Positions 9,917-20,737 of a stretch of DNA of 64,000 nt are shown one piece after another. Source of the DNA: Microstegium vimineum (taxonomy: Eukaryota > Streptophyta > Magnoliopsida > Poales > Poaceae); NCBI GenBank assembly GCA_022036555.1, contig CM039129.1:25656553-25720552 (forward strand), given 5' to 3'. Position numbers and translations under genes: made by a program. The number at the start of each line of letters is the position of its first letter. Position 1 is the first letter of the stretch. The notes under the pieces were generated by a model, which was not told the origin of the DNA, did not search any database, and saw nothing but the letters and a program-made list of their open reading frames with translations.

Positions 9917-10343
9917 TAAGCAGATCCAGTATCAGAAACTTACCCGTCGCATTGTCGATAGGGCCGCTCAATCCAAGAGCGACGAAAAAAAGCTTAAGTT
10001 CAAAGCCATTGCCGATGAGAAGCACAAAGGCATCGGTCAAGCAGAAGTCTCCATCGGTAACCTTGATCAAGAAATCTCCCGACTATCGGCAAAGAAGGAG
10101 GAGCTACTGGCGGAGTTACAGAAGGCCGAGGGGGATTTGACTGCAGCCAACCAGCAGAAAACCAAACTATCCGACTCCATCAGGGTCCTGCGGCAAGAAA
10201 GGGACCAGAATGCGCGACAAGCTATACTGTGGAAGAAGAAAATCAAGCTGGTCGAGGGTTCTGCCGATGCCGACGCCAAGGAGATGGACGAAATAGAGCA
10301 AATTCGCCTGCGTGCGATATCAACCATCCACTCCTTACTGTAA
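9917..10343 (+). pseudogene. Antisense PMD gene of element B: coiled-coil exon fragment
   Basis: About 142 codons open to TAA at 10341-10343, homologous to exon 4 in A and C and ending in the same Ser-Leu-Leu. The translation is a charged coiled coil (KEELLAELQKAEGDL, LRQERDQNARQAILWKKK). It is cut at its 5' side by the LTR of A. Unlike copies A and C it has no stop, and it differs from A largely at third codon positions by eye, which suggests the exon was under coding constraint. Its stop lies about 120 bp from the end of pol, tail to tail. Confidence 0.75.
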
Positions 10344-10462
10344 TTTGTCTGTTGTATCGGCAAAAATGTAACTTTGATACTTGATTTTGACTTGTAATAT
10401 AATGCCAGTTTGTTTTTACCGATATTTATATAACTTTTCGTGCATCGGCATTCAACTGAGCA

Positions 10463-13400
10463 CTACGCGTCCACCCATATACTAGGGTAGTACCTCTTTA
10501 AGTATTTGCCGTTAATCGCTCTAGAGAACACCACTCCTTTGAGAGTTTCCAAAATATAAGCATTGTCAGGAGCAGACTATTTTATCCGATAAGGACCTTC
10601 CCAATTAGGGGACCACTTTCCAAATTTAGAGCTCTTAGTCCCAATCGGTAAAATCAACTTCCACACCAAATCGCCATTGGCAAACTCTTTTGCCTTTACT
10701 TTCTTGTCATACCATCTGGCAACCCTCTTCTTATTCTCTTCAATGCTAATCAATGCACTCAACCGATGACCTGTCAAGTCTTCTAGCTCATCTTTCATCA
10801 GAGTAGTGTAGTCATCGGTCGTCAGTTGATCCTGAAAAGATAATCGCCTAGAACCAGTTTTGATTTCCCAAGGCAGGACAACATCGTGTCCATAGACCAA
10901 CTGATACGGCGAAACCTTGGTTGCACCATGACAAGCCATCCGATATGACCATAAGGCTTCGTTTAGCACCACATGCCACCTTTTAGGGTTCTCTTCAATC
11001 TTGCGCTTAATAAGCTTGATAACCCCTTTATTAGTAGCTTCAGCCTGACCATTAGCCTGGGCATAATAAGGAGAAGAGTTCAACACCTTGAAACCCATGC
11101 TAGCAGCAAACTCATCAAACTCTCCCGATGTGAACATGGTTCCCTGATCGGTAGTAATAGTTTGAGGGATACCGAATCGGTAAACAATGTGTTCTTTAAC
11201 GAAATCCACCATGTTTGCCGATGTAACCTTCTTCAAGGGAATTGCCTCAACCCATTTAGTGAAGTAATCGGTAGCAACAAGTATAAACTTATGCCCTTTA
11301 CTCGATGGCGGGTAAATTTGGCCGATAAGATCAATAGCCCACCCTCTGAACGGCCAAGGCTTGATTACAGGATTCATTGCCGATGCAGGTGCCCTTTGCA
11401 CATTACCAAACTTCTGACAGCCCTGGCACCCTTTGAAATAGTTGAAGCAATCCTCCAGGATTGTCGGCCAATAATATCCATTCCGCCTAATCATCCACTT
11501 CATCTTGAATGCCAATTGATGCGCTCCACACACACCTTCATGGATCTCACCCATCAACTCTTTCGATTCCTCTTTGCCGAGGCATCTCAGCAAGACTCCA
11601 TCAATCGTCCGATAATACAACTTATCGTCGAGGAGCACATACTTAGTGGCTCGGAACCTTAGACGTCTTTCAACTTTCCTAGATGGATTCCTCAAGTAAT
11701 CGGAAATCTCCTTTCTCCAGTCATCGGCAACTATTACCGATGTCGTGACTTCTTGAATCGGCTGATATCCTGAGGCATTCTGTGCCAACCAATTGGCCTC
11801 TTCATTATGCAGCCTAGGAATATGCTCAAGGCGGTATTCTCTGAACTCTTTCAACAACTGCAAACACCGTTCATGGGCCGCAATCAACACTTCACTTCGG
11901 CATTCATATGTCCCGATCAATTGATTAATCACCAACTTGGAATCACCGAAGACTTCAACAGCATCGGCACACACCTCCCTGAGTAATTCCAGTCCCTTAA
12001 GTAAGGCTTGATATTCAGCCTGATTGTTTGTGGAAGTAGCAACAATCGGCAATGAGATTTCATACTTCTGTCCTCGGGGTGAAATCAAGAAGATACCAAT
12101 ACCCGCCCCATCCTTGCATGTAGAGCCATCAAAGAATAGAGCCCATGGAGCAATTTCAACAAAGCTCACCACATTACAATGCTGAGTGATGAAATTGGCC
12201 ATTACCTGACCCTTAACAGCCTTAGCCGATTCGTACCTCAGGTCAAACTTTGACAGTGCCAAAATCCATTTACCGATTCGTCCACTCAAAATCGGCATTG
12301 ACAACATATATTTAACCACATCATCTCTACAGATGACAGTGCATTCAGCCGACAGTAAATAATGCCTCAATTTAATGCAAGAGAAATATAAACATAAGCA
12401 CAATCTCTCTATGGCCGAATACCTGGTTTCAGCATCCACCAACCTTCTGCTCAGGTAATATATTACACGTTCCTTCCCTTCAAACTCTTGAATTAAGGCT
12501 GACCCGATAACACCGTCATCAGCAGAAAAATATAACCTGAAAGGCTTTCCGTGTTGAGGTGGAACCAAGACTGGAGGATTCACCAAGTATTTCTTAATCT
12601 CCTGTAAGGCTAACTGCTGCTCTTCTTTCCATATAAACTCTTGATTGGCTTTTAACTTTAGCAGAGGACTGAAACATTTGATCTTACCAGACAAATTTGA
12701 TATAAACCTTCTAATGAAATTAATCTTGCCGATCAAGGATTGCAACTCAGTCTTGTTCGTAGGAGCAACCACCTTGTTAATTGCATCAATAGACTTTCTG
12801 CCGATTTCAATGCCTCTCTGATGCACCATGAAACCCAGAAACTGCCCTGCCGATACACCAAATGCGCACTTGTTAGGATTCATCTTTAACCCGTGCTCCC
12901 TTGTGCACTCCAATATTTTCCGCAAATCGGCAAGATGCTTCTTGAAGTCCCCAGACTTAATCACCACATCATCAATGTAGATTTCGACTATTGTGTCGAT
13001 ATACTTATGAAAGATAAAATTCATTGCCCTCTGATAAGTAGCACCGGCATTTTTCAAGCCAAAAGTCATGACTACCCACTCAAATAAGCCAACGTGACCT
13101 GGACATCGGAAAGCAGTCTTGGATATGTCTTCTTCAGCCATGAATATTTGATTATACCCAGCATTACCATCCATGAAGCTAATAACTTGATGTCCAGCGG
13201 CAGCATCGATCAGCAGATCGGCAACGGGCATCGGATAACCATCCATCGGCGTAGCCTTGTTAAGGTTCCTGAAATCAATACAAACACGAAGTTTTCCATT
13301 CTTTTTATACAAAGGGAGCACATTAGAAATCCAATCGGCATATCGGCATTGCCGAATAAATCCAACCTCGATTAACTTTGTAATCTGAGCCTTGATATCG

Positions 13401-13699
13401 GGCAGGATAGTAGGATTGCATCGGCGCGCAGGTTGCCGATGTGGTTGAAAACCAGACTTGATGGGTAACCGATGTTCAACTATCGATCGGTCTAAACTAG
13501 GCATCTCTGTATAATCCCAAGCAAAACAATCTTTATTTTCTTTTAATAAATTGGTTAACTGTTGTTTACATTGGGAATCTAACTTAGCACTAATAAAAGT
13601 AGGCCTTGGTTTACTACCATCGCCGATGTCGACCTCGAGCAAATCATCGGCAGACGCGAAGCCCTGGCCCAACTTTCCGTCGTCAGCGAACCGATCCAT
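10463..13699 (-). CDS. pol: pol polyprotein: RT, two RNase H domains, integrase (element B)
   Basis: 1040 codons are open from the ATG at 13699 to TAG at 10577; after that stop the frame continues about 37 codons to TAG at 10463. Reverse transcriptase holds YIDD at residues 241-244. A first, degenerate RNase H lies at about 385-500. A second, archaeal-type RNase H at about 518-640 has D524, E562 and D586, but Asn replaces the usual last Asp in ANWLAQ. Integrase has zinc-binding H720, H727, C758, C761 and D790, D851, E887 with DX35E spacing. Dual RNase H is the hallmark of the Tat lineage of Ty3/Gypsy. The start ATG overlaps the gag-pro stop as TAATG. This is the best preserved pol in the window, but gag-pro upstream is broken, so the copy is not autonomous. 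Confidence 0.9.
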
Positions 13700-16600
13700 T
13701 AAGATTCTTCTTCAGGACCGACTGCTTGGATCGGCTTGATGCGGTAATCGGCAACCTTGAGGAATTCCTTGTCCCAGGCTTCGCCGGATATGCACCTGGT
13801 CTGTTCGTAGGTTTCCAATTCTGCCGATGCAACAGTAGATGGGGCTTCACTGCGGACGACTTCAATTCTGTCCCCGATCCACTGTACCAGACTCTGATGC
13901 ATGGTAGAAGGGATACAGCAATTGGCATGGATCCAGTCCCTTCCGAGGAGTAAGTTGTAAGTGCCTTTGCCACTGATCACGAAGAACGTTGTCAGCAAAG
14001 TCTTACTGCCGATGGTTAAGTCAACACATATGGCCCCCATAGCTGTTGACACGTTGCCTTCGAAGTCCTTGAGCTTCATGTCGGTTTTGACTAAGTCCTG
14101 GTCACCTTTGCCAAGCTTTCTGAACATGACATATGGCATTATGTTGATCGACGCGCCACCATCTACCAGCATGTTGGTCATCGGCTGGCCATCCACTTTG
14201 CCCTTGACAAACAGGGCCCTCAGATGTTGCCTCTCATCATCGGCAGGCTTTTCAAAGATAGCCGTCATCGGATCCAGTACCAATTGTGCCATATCGGCAG
14301 TCTCTTCGTCATCGCTGATGGGTGCCATGAACTCCACGGCAACATGATGACCATATTGATGTCCGCCGATGGATCCCTGTCTTTACGCTTGGGCCTCCAC
14401 TGCTTCTCCCTTGAGGGTTCTTCCTCATCATACATGTCGTCACGGCGTTGGCGCTGAATCCTTCTCTTCTGGGTCTTGGTCAGACCCTTAGGGCACCATT
14501 GGGGAAGTTTAGTTTTCCAGGCGGGCTGGTGCTGCTTTCCCTTGCTGGCATCGGCGCTTCTCCCGATGTTGGGATCTCTGGAGAATACCTCTTCGTCAGG
14601 CACTCTAGCATTGGCCATCTCCTCCAGCTCTCTTTGACCAACACGCCTGCCAAGCCTGTCATGGGCACTAAGCTTGCCCCCCAGTCGGTCATGTGCTGAT
14701 CTGTTCTCTTTGAGTGGCCTGGCGTACCTAGGTGCCTGATCATCAAAACAAGGTCTCTTACCTGACCGATCGGCAGCGTAATACCCGCTGCACTCTGGAC
14801 AATTATCGGCAGTGGGCAGCTTGATGCCTTCTTCCCAGCAGTGAACGAAGAAGGGGCACTTCCAGTGGTCTTTATGCCGAAGCCACTCCCGATGCTCCTC
14901 TTCTTCTTTCTGATACCGTTCTTCACGTGATCGCCGATGATCTCGCCTTGGCCGGTTGTGTGTGATCACAACTCCAGAAGCCCTGTCGGCGCTGCTGCCT
15001 CCATCGGCAACCTTCTTGCCCTTTCTGTCATCGGCGAACCATCTTGCGTCGCGCTCAGGTACTTGGTGGTTAGGATCTACCGATGAACTCTTCCTGGCAG
15101 CGTCCGATGTCAGCACTTTGGTTTTTTCACTGATTTCCACCATATTGTTTGTGAACGGGTGCTGATCTATCTTCATCGGTTTCTGGACTTTAGAGTTTTC
15201 AAACTTAATACGCCCAGATTCAATCTCTGACTGCAACTGCTACCTGAATACTTTGCAGTCATTGGTACTGTGTGAGGTTGCATTATGCCACTTGCAGTAC
15301 CTAATCTTCTTGAGCTCTTCGGCCGATGGAATCACTTGGTTGGGCGCCAACTTGATTCGCCCTTCTTGCAGCAACAAGTCAAACATCCTATCAGCCTTGG
15401 TGATGTCGAAGGTGTACCTTTCGGCCTCTTTTTGGCTGAACGGACAAGACACAGGCTTCTTATCCTTCACCCATTCGGCCACATCGATATTCAGCTCTTC
15501 ATCCGACCCAGAGTCTTCCTCCTTCCCGATGAAGGTCACCTTCTTGTTCCAAGTCTTCCTGGGTTCAAAGATTTTGATATCTTGATCGGCAATCCTTTGC
15601 ACCAGGTGACTTAGGCTCTCAAACTCTTGGGACGCATACCTGTCCTTGATGTGCGGCAGTAATCCTTGGAAGGCCAAATCTGCCAGCTGTCGATCATCAA
15701 GCACCAGACTGTAGCACTTGTTCTTTACGTCTCGTAGCCTCTGAACAAAGCTTTCTACCGATTCATCGTTGCGCTATCTCATTTGGACCAAATTGGTAAG
15801 CTTCTTCTCATGTATGCCCGCGAAGAAGTACTTGTGAAATTGCCTCTCTAGATCGGCCCACATGATTATGGAATTTGGAGGCAGTGATATGAACCATGTA
15901 AATGCCGATCCAGACAATGATGAAGAGAATAATCTCACCCTCAACTCCTCCCTGTCGGCAGCTTCCCCGCACTGGATAATGAAGCGGTTAATGTGCTCCA
16001 TTGTTGATGTGTTGTCTTGGCCGGAGAACTTGGTGAAATCGGGCACTTTGTACCGATTCGGAAGAGGAATCAAGTCATATGCAGGAGGATACGGAGTCCA
16101 ATAAGAGTACGTATTGACCTTGGGTTTGATGCCGAATTGTTCTTCCATGACTTCGGCAATTTTATCGACCCAATATGCATCCTGCTCTTGCCGACTCATG
16201 GGCTGGTTGTTGACTGGTGGAGCCGGCTGATGCGCCTCTTGATGATGCGGAGTAGTCGCGGGCGCAACACCAGTCATCTGAACGCTATGCATCGGTTGAC
16301 TTACCGATGGATAGTTCTGCACACTTGGCGGATTAGGCTGGATCGTTGCATTCATCGGTTGGTGTACCAATGGTCCGCTCTGAGTGTATGTTGGGCCTCC
16401 GTAATGATACACCGACACACCAGGTTGTTGAGCCGACAGCTGATTGACCCACCCAGGATTATGAACCATCGGCATATGGCTTACCGATGGCTGATAGCTG
16501 ACTGGAGCATGCGGCTCTTGTATTCTGGAGCAGTCAATCACCAGATTACCTTGGGGAACCGGCATTCCAGCCGGTGAATTTGCCACCAGAGACTGACTGT

Positions 16601-17353
16601 CGGTGGTTATAATATGTTGCATCGGCACCGAGCTTACCGATGGTGGCATCAGAGGTATCTTGGGGATCACCTGAAGATCTTCCGATGGCACTTGCATGGT
16701 TGGAGCAGGCGCAGAGTTGTGCATTATGGGGGCCATCGGCAGTGACGGCATTGCCGATGCCACAGAATTCTTCCAAGCTAAACCACCTCCCTGCACCAGA
16801 TTAGAACCAGCATATAGATTCGGAGGCATACCGTATCCCCACCAGTTAGCGGGGGCTGGTCCTGAAGTTACCAACGCGGCTGGATCAGGGTTGAGCTTGG
16901 TGACGCTGCCGGCGTTCGGTCTTGGCGATCTGGCCACATCGGTAGACGGTTCCACGGGGGTGGAGGACGCCATTGGGGCTGCCGATGGGCTTGTAGATGC
17001 CAATCCAGGTTGATGGTACGCTGGACCGACGTAACGCGGTGCATGCCCTTCTTTGAATGATTGCGTGACAGCGTTGTAGATGGTATTGGACAGCACGCTG
17101 AAGTGGCTAATCAATGCTTGACTTACAACAGCATTAACCATCTCTTGTAACTTACCAGGATTGGCGTCTGCCGTGGCAACGGCGGGTCTTGCTTCTGGAT
17201 TGCTTCGCCGCTCCTGCTGAGGCTGAAGGATTTGAGATACAACTGCTTGTATTCCTCCATAGCCCACTCCATGGCCTGCTTCTGATCATCTTTCAGATCG
17301 GCCTCAGAGACTTCAATGACATTCCTCTGGTTGACGTCAGCGTGATCGCCCAT
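13699..17353 (-). pseudogene. gag: gag-pro of element B, frameshifted
   Basis: Starts at the ATG at 17353 (MGDHADVNQRNV). N-terminal domain, then a loss of about 10 nt near 17175 shifts the frame. Next come the Gln/Pro/Met repeat region, the capsid core (about 16110-15800; YKVPDFTKFSGQD, FTWFISLPP) and the zinc-binding-like YCKWHNATSHSTNDC block. A second Cys-rich block (HWKCPFFVHCWEEGIKLP) is followed by the aspartic protease with LVDGGASINIMP near 14150. In-frame stops are at 15774 (TAG) and 15240 (TAG); one base is missing near 14338 compared with C. The frame ends at TAA 13701-13699, overlapping the pol ATG. Gag packages the RNA and the protease processes the polyproteins in this family. 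Confidence 0.82.
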
Positions 17354-17375
17354 GATAGATGTGTAGATTTGTTCG

Positions 17376-17400
17376 GTCCCACCGAGCGTGCCAAAAGAGG
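17376..17400 (-). other. Primer-binding-like site of element B
   Basis: The minus strand just inside the 5' LTR reads CCTCTTTTGGCACGCTCGG then TGGGACC, the same block as in A and C. Confidence 0.6.
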
Positions 17401-18290
17401 TGTTGACACAAAAAGCGTCAGGATTTGCGAACACCTCGGGCTATTACCCAAAACTCGGTATTCCGGAGGCGTGCTAGTCGATTTGACCAATCAATCGACA
17501 AGGATGATAACTAGAACAAAACTGAACGAGACGACAGCGATGCGCCCGGACATCAAGGCTCAGATTGATCAAGGATAACTAGAGCAGAGTTGAACGAGGC
17601 ACTCCCACGCGGAACTTGCAAGGATTTGACGGAGATCAAGGTGATGCAGCCCGTCGAAGCTTGAAGAACTCGTTAAAAGCTACAACTAATGCAAAGAAAG
17701 GGTAAATTGCGATAAAAAGTAGAATAAGATAAAATTGGTTTGTTTTTGATTGGATTGATCTTCTCATGGCCCTCGGGCACATATTTATACTCCCGCATGG
17801 AGAGTTGTACAAGGACACGACTCATATCTTTCCTAAAACAAACTCCTATCGTTAAGGAAACTGACTCACGCAGGAGTCGGAGCTAAAACAATAACATTTA
17901 TTTCCCTAAACAACACACCTATTTTAAAGGAAAATAGACGACTCATGCAAGAGTCGGACTCAAACTACTATAATAATAACACTAGTACAAAACACCAGTT
18001 TCCTTATTCTTTCCTTCGATGGAAACCTTTCATCGGCAGATCCCTTCAATCCGTGTCTTCCTTCTTTGGCCACCAGTAACCTTCTGCCGACATCACGCGC
18101 TAAGTCACCTTATCGGCACCTCATGTCTATCGGTATCGGTAATATTCCCGATGGGCAACCTTGTACCGATAACTGTCTTCGTCATCCTGTCGGCAATCGG
18201 CAACTACTCTTCATCGGCGGTCGGCTGACCCTTCATCGGTAATCACTCTTCATTGGCGGTCGGCTGACCCTTCATCGGTAATCAACAATA
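17401..18290 (-). repeat. 5' LTR of element B, outer end truncated
   Basis: Inner edge TGTTGACAC at 17401 is intact. TATA box (minus strand TATAAATA) at 17782-17789. The LTR can be followed to about 18290; some 150-250 bp that should carry the TGTTGACACCG terminus are missing. The exact right boundary is uncertain by about 20 bp. Confidence 0.8.
18206..18283 (+). repeat. Two 39-bp tandem units at the broken end of LTR B
   Basis: Units 18206-18244 and 18245-18283 differ at one position (ATCGG versus ATTGG). They hold ATCGG motifs and lie directly at the junction with element D. Confidence 0.8.
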
Positions 18291-19247
18291 TCTCATCAGT
18301 CGTGGAAAAGTTGGTTTAGCATTTTAGCACATCACAAGATGTTCCCTCATTGATCACCAATTAAAAACCAAGCAAGGTTAAGGAAAATATGCACAAGTTT
18401 ATTTCAAAACTACCTCAAACCTTGATTTGTCTCTATGAAAAAACTCATGACTTTACCACCAAAATTTTGAAGTTATCATGCATTGGTTAGTCCAAAAGAA
18501 TAACCAAATTTCCATACAAGTTTATTTTTGGTTCATTAATCAAACTTGACACCATGTCTAATTTGATTAAGGCAGGCTATTTAACCTAAGCACCACGCTT
18601 AATTTAAAGATCTTTTGGAAACACGATCGATATTCCAAACCGAAGCATACTCATAACAGAGCTAGGAAGCATGAAGGCATAAAGAGATTCACTTAAGAAG
18701 AGACAAGAGCATGGATGGCGAACCAGATAGCATTTGCATTTTTTTGATAATCTTTATTATTTATATGACTTAGCAAGATGAGCAAGGTATAAAGAGAAAG
18801 CAAGGTAGAGTCATCCAAACAAAATTAAGAATGAAGCATGTCATGAATTTCATAGAGAAATCCACTCCCCCCATACTTGGATTTTGCAACATTTTACAAT
18901 GTGAAAATCCAAGTCTAGGATGTGAAAAATTCCTTTAAATGTTCTTCATTATTGAAGGATGTTTGGTTGGACATACCTTGTGCTTTGCTCCATTGTTCTT
19001 TTTGTTCAAACCTGAAATGGTTAGTGACAAAAATACCCGAAGGAACACTTTCACAAATATTCCCTTAATCTCTTTTTCCAAAGTCATTTTGTTCATTTTG
19101 GAATTTTGGGAAACTAGAAATATTTGTGTTTTTGTTTTATATATTTTTTAGCAAATTTTAATAGAGAAGAAGAAAGCTCGGGTTATCTCCCGAAAATGCT
19201 TAATTTTAAGACACAAGCTTGTCTTTGGGAAACCTTCAAGTTGCATC
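18291..19247 (-). other. Non-coding 3' region of element D
   Basis: AT-rich sequence without an ORF. It matches parts of E at 42690-43300 (for example TTAAGCGTGGTGCTTAGGTT and CTTCGGGTATT), so it is the untranslated region between gag-pro and the lost 3' LTR. Confidence 0.6.
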
Positions 19248-20737
19248 TCATGTTGGTGAAGCGGTTTCCCCTTCAACTCCAACATTTTCAAATCTATCCT
19301 CAAGACCAAAACCACTACGAGATTTGCAAAACTTGTGGTAGACAAACACATCTACAACCAACCTTGCAAAGATTTTAGAAACAAGAAGAATGAAGGGGTT
19401 GTAGGTCATGTGTGTAGTCATGGTAGAGGGAAGGATCGATTTGGGAGATTTCTCATGTGAGCATGGGATTGAGGAGAAGATCAAGGAATAGCTTTCATGC
19501 TCATTTGTAGAATCTTCCATTTCAAGGAGTGGGTGAGCACTTTCTTTCTCATGACATTTCATGTCGTTCTCAAGGCTTGAATGGGTCATGGCTGTCGGCG
19601 AGATTGGCATTAGCTCACCCCTTGGATCAAGAACTGGTTTGGATTCTAACCCTTTGATGAGAGGTCGGGAAGACCAAATGGGTAGATAATCTTCACCTAT
19701 TCTATGATCAAGCTTCTCATTTCCTATTGTGTTCTCCAAGATTCTCATGATTGGCCTTCCGATAAAAGTGAGATGAAAGGACAGTCTAGGAAGGTCAAAG
19801 ATGTGGAAATCTAGGAAGATCTTAAGATCATCAACCACCACAAGAACATCATGAAGGACTCCTAAACAATCAAGGATTTGACCATTAGGGAGTCTAAGGT
19901 GTTTTTGTGATTGGGATAGATGATCCTTTGATGGTGTTGGAACATGGAAATGAGGAAGGATGTTGATCCCGAGGCTGGGATCATAGCAAATTTCACTATC
20001 AATGCCCAACACTTGACATGATATTCTCCTCACATGTGTGGGTATTTTAGTGACGTCCTTTGAGGATTTGGCCTCATCCAACCATTCTTGACTTATAATG
20101 GTAGACAAAGGCTCTAACCGTTGATTATGCTCCTCTTGGTCAGATTTATGGCCCTCATGGCTTCCATGCCTCGGGTGTCTTAACGAATTCGCAAAGTCAT
20201 TAAGTGGGTCATCATAAGACTTGAATGAAGGAACACATGGGGGATCATCAGGATCACGGATGGGTTCGTCGAATAAGTTAGATATGGGCATAGAGAAGGA
20301 GAGGAAAGATTTGGATTCTAAACACTTTAGTTCTTCTTCTATAAGCTCACTTGACATTTCTTCATCAAATATCCCAAGATTTTCCTGATGTGCCATGCGT
20401 GAAGTCGAGGCACAAGATGATGTTGATTTGGGAGGTTTTTGAAGAGATCCCTTCATGAGAGGCCTAGAAAGATGTTTCTTAGAAGCTCTCTTTAGGAAAG
20501 GATCATTTTGGGCATTCCCAAAACTAGCAAGATCATATGAAAGGTTAGCCTTGAACTCGAAGGAATGATTTAGATGTTGAATTTCTTCTTCCTTCGAGAT
20601 TTGCGGTATTTGTGGTTCAGGATCGATGGCAGAATCTTTGGATAGAAATGGTGGTGATTCGGCTATCGAGGATTCTTTTCTAGGGGCTGGTTTTTGTTCT
20701 TCCTCGGGTCCTTCATTATAATCGTTAGTAGAGGAAG
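19248..20737 (-). pseudogene. gag C-terminal and protease-like ORF of element D
   Basis: About 495 open codons on the minus strand, entering from the C insertion point; the residues upstream of 20737 belong to the C LTR. The protein is Ser/Glu/Pro-rich with blocks LGIFDEEMSSELIEEELKCL and HPRHGSHEGHKSDQEEHNQ; the latter resembles E (PEHRSHEDHEDDQE). A later segment (SLGINILPHF, LRLPNGQILDCLGVLHDVLV, LTFIGRPIMRIL) has the outline of a retropepsin fold, but the usual Asp-Ser/Thr-Gly is not visible, where YDPSLG stands instead. The frame has no stop, so it could have been functional recently. A catalytically dead protease-like domain is one reading; a misaligned active site is another. Confidence 0.6.

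Larger units (their letters stand above)
9917..18290 (-). mobile_element. Element B: Tat-type Gypsy retrotransposon, partial, host of element A
   Basis: Same family and orientation as A. Visible parts are the C-terminal exon of the antisense gene, pol, gag-pro, primer-binding-like site and most of the 5' LTR. A is inserted into its antisense gene, so the 3' LTR and remaining exons lie left of the window. The outer end of the 5' LTR is missing at about 18290, where element D sequence begins without the expected TGTTGACACC terminus; this points to a deletion at that junction. Confidence 0.85.
18291..20737 (-). mobile_element. Element D, 3' part: Gypsy-like element without pol
   Basis: Continues the D sequence from 33599-34329 across the insertion of C (both sides carry GGAAG). 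The minus strand resembles the interior of element E: the stretch around the protein end GVEGETASP and the AAATTAAGCGTGGTGCTTAGG block both occur in E. No pol is seen. The 3' LTR is absent; the element ends at the junction with LTR B. Confidence 0.72.

Noticed and set aside
13961..14347. Plus-strand ORF opposite the protease of B (and similar ones opposite gag and pol)
   Set aside because: Mirror of a conserved coding strand; no start context, domain or intron structure, unlike the antisense PMD gene, which lies where no sense gene exists.
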